A stretch of 64,000 nt of DNA, from positions 1 through 64,000 of the forward strand of contig JAEWMS010000084.1 of NCBI GenBank assembly GCA_023393115.1, given 5' to 3'. The DNA is from Bacillota bacterium. Its GTDB lineage: Bacteria > Bacillota > Clostridia > Acetivibrionales > DSM-1351. The stretch's first letter is position 1. Each line of letters opens with the position of its first letter. Positions 63,563 through 64,000 of this stretch are shown one piece after another. Under the pieces are notes generated by a model. That model had not been told where the DNA came from. It did no database searches and was given only the letters and a program-made list of their open reading frames with translations. The translations under genes were made by a program, and so were the position numbers.

Positions 63563-63627
63563 CCCCCACTACCGGAAAAACTCACACACCGGCGGTTAAT
63601 CCTTATATTTTTTCAATAAGATATCAT

Positions 63628-63655
63628 TTATCTGGCAAGGGGCCTATCCAAGTGG
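63628..63655 (-). terminator. GC-rich hairpin between GH15 and radA
   Basis: AAGGGGCC...GGCCCCTT arms with a 12-nt loop lie 30 nt after the GH15 stop. There is no clear T-run on the minus strand, so termination strength is unclear. Confidence 0.55.
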
Positions 63656-63683
63656 GCCCCTTTATGAGAAAGATACCAGAAGC

Positions 63684-64000
63684 TTAAAGCACTCCGGCAG
63701 CGTCAAGCTCTGAAAGCACCTGGACATACATGGCATGGGACCAGGTAAGAGGTATAACCCACTCAGGCTTGCCTGTATCCCTGTTGACCTGTTCAGGTAG
63801 GAGCCCCAGCTCGGTTTTTCCATTAGCTGCCCAGAATAGATATTCTTTTGCCTTATTATAGTTACCCGTTTTAGCATGATATAAAGCTACCCATAAAGTA
63901 GTAAGTATCCATGGATTTCCGCATATATAGCCGTCATTTTCGTAGCGTTTTATTCCACCTATCCCGTGAGAGGTAAGTGTCTGCTCAATCAACGCAACGG
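63684..64000 (-). CDS. GH15 glucoamylase-like protein, C-terminal part
   Basis: The frame is open to the right edge, so this is the last about 105 codons of a longer gene. GYICGNPWILTTLWVALYHA (about 22-41 of the visible part) and the segment LGLLPEQVNRDTGKPEWVIP (with the catalytic-base Glu in PEQ), then LTWSHAMYVQVL, match the (alpha/alpha)6 barrel end of GH15 glucan-hydrolysing enzymes. The true start is outside the window; an internal TTG at 63992 is not the start. Confidence 0.9.
   Translation of the reverse strand, partial: VALIEQTLTSHGIGGIKRYENDGYICGNPWILTTLWVALYHAKTGNYNKAKEYLFWAANGKTELGLLPEQVNRDTGKPEWVIPLTWSHAMYVQVLSELDAAGVL

Overview
The window looks like a chromosomal segment of a low-GC, spore-forming, anaerobic clostridium. 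Support comes from AT-rich intergenic DNA, strong GGAGG ribosome binding sites, a partly intact SigB module, GerW/YtfJ and GerMN spore-type proteins, CIRCE control of groES-groEL, and MEP-pathway ispD. The gene content resembles the Ruminiclostridium/Hungateiclostridium group, but that placement is inference from memory, not a search. Almost all genes between 1 and 36 kb lie on the minus strand, leading away from a 16S rRNA gene whose 5' end is at the left edge.

Layout. 1-950: 5' end of a 16S rRNA gene with tandem promoters, a palindromic leader and a 42-bp tandem repeat. 1-4 kb: rsbV-rsbW-sigB, plus a second RsbW-like kinase behind its own SigB-type promoter. 4-11 kb: lysS, greA, guaB, groES-groEL. 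11-22 kb: one long histidine operon, hisZ-G-D-C-B-purC-H-A-F-IE and a TPR gene, with purC embedded in it. 22-24 kb: an ECF sigma factor, a soluble zinc anti-sigma, DUF2953 and ytfJ. 24-33 kb: pcrA, aroK, an LtaS-like sulfatase, hpf, a sugar nucleotidyltransferase and galE. 33-36 kb: an NHEJ operon of ku with LigD split into separate ligase and polymerase genes. 36-41 kb: a GerMN lipoprotein, an orphan histidine kinase and an unrecognised cluster of small plus-strand genes. 41-51 kb: tex, a PfkB kinase, uvsE with a DUF2238 membrane protein, GtrA, an NDP-sugar pyrophosphorylase/phosphomutase fusion and an RluA-type synthase. 51-60 kb: a CAP protein, a 317-bp MITE-like palindrome, proS, a divergent IspF, ispD, a PIN-TRAM protein, CarD, GNAT and a nucleoside phosphorylase. 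60-64 kb: a scar of two truncated genes, a MerR/GyrI-like pair, radA and the 3' end of a GH15 glucoamylase-like gene.

The most unusual structure is at the level of repeats. Short palindromes recur directly in front of Shine-Dalgarno sequences, with at least two families (GCGGC-type and TACGC...GCGTA-type). They occur inside the his operon (purC, hisF, hisC, hisD) and before unrelated genes (46.9 and 59.0 kb). Other points of interest are a four-site DnaA-box cluster at 30.4 kb, an apparently kinase-defective RsbW beside an intact RsbW-like protein under SigB control, a terminator-like hairpin in the long carD leader, and the small-gene cluster at 39-40.6 kb.
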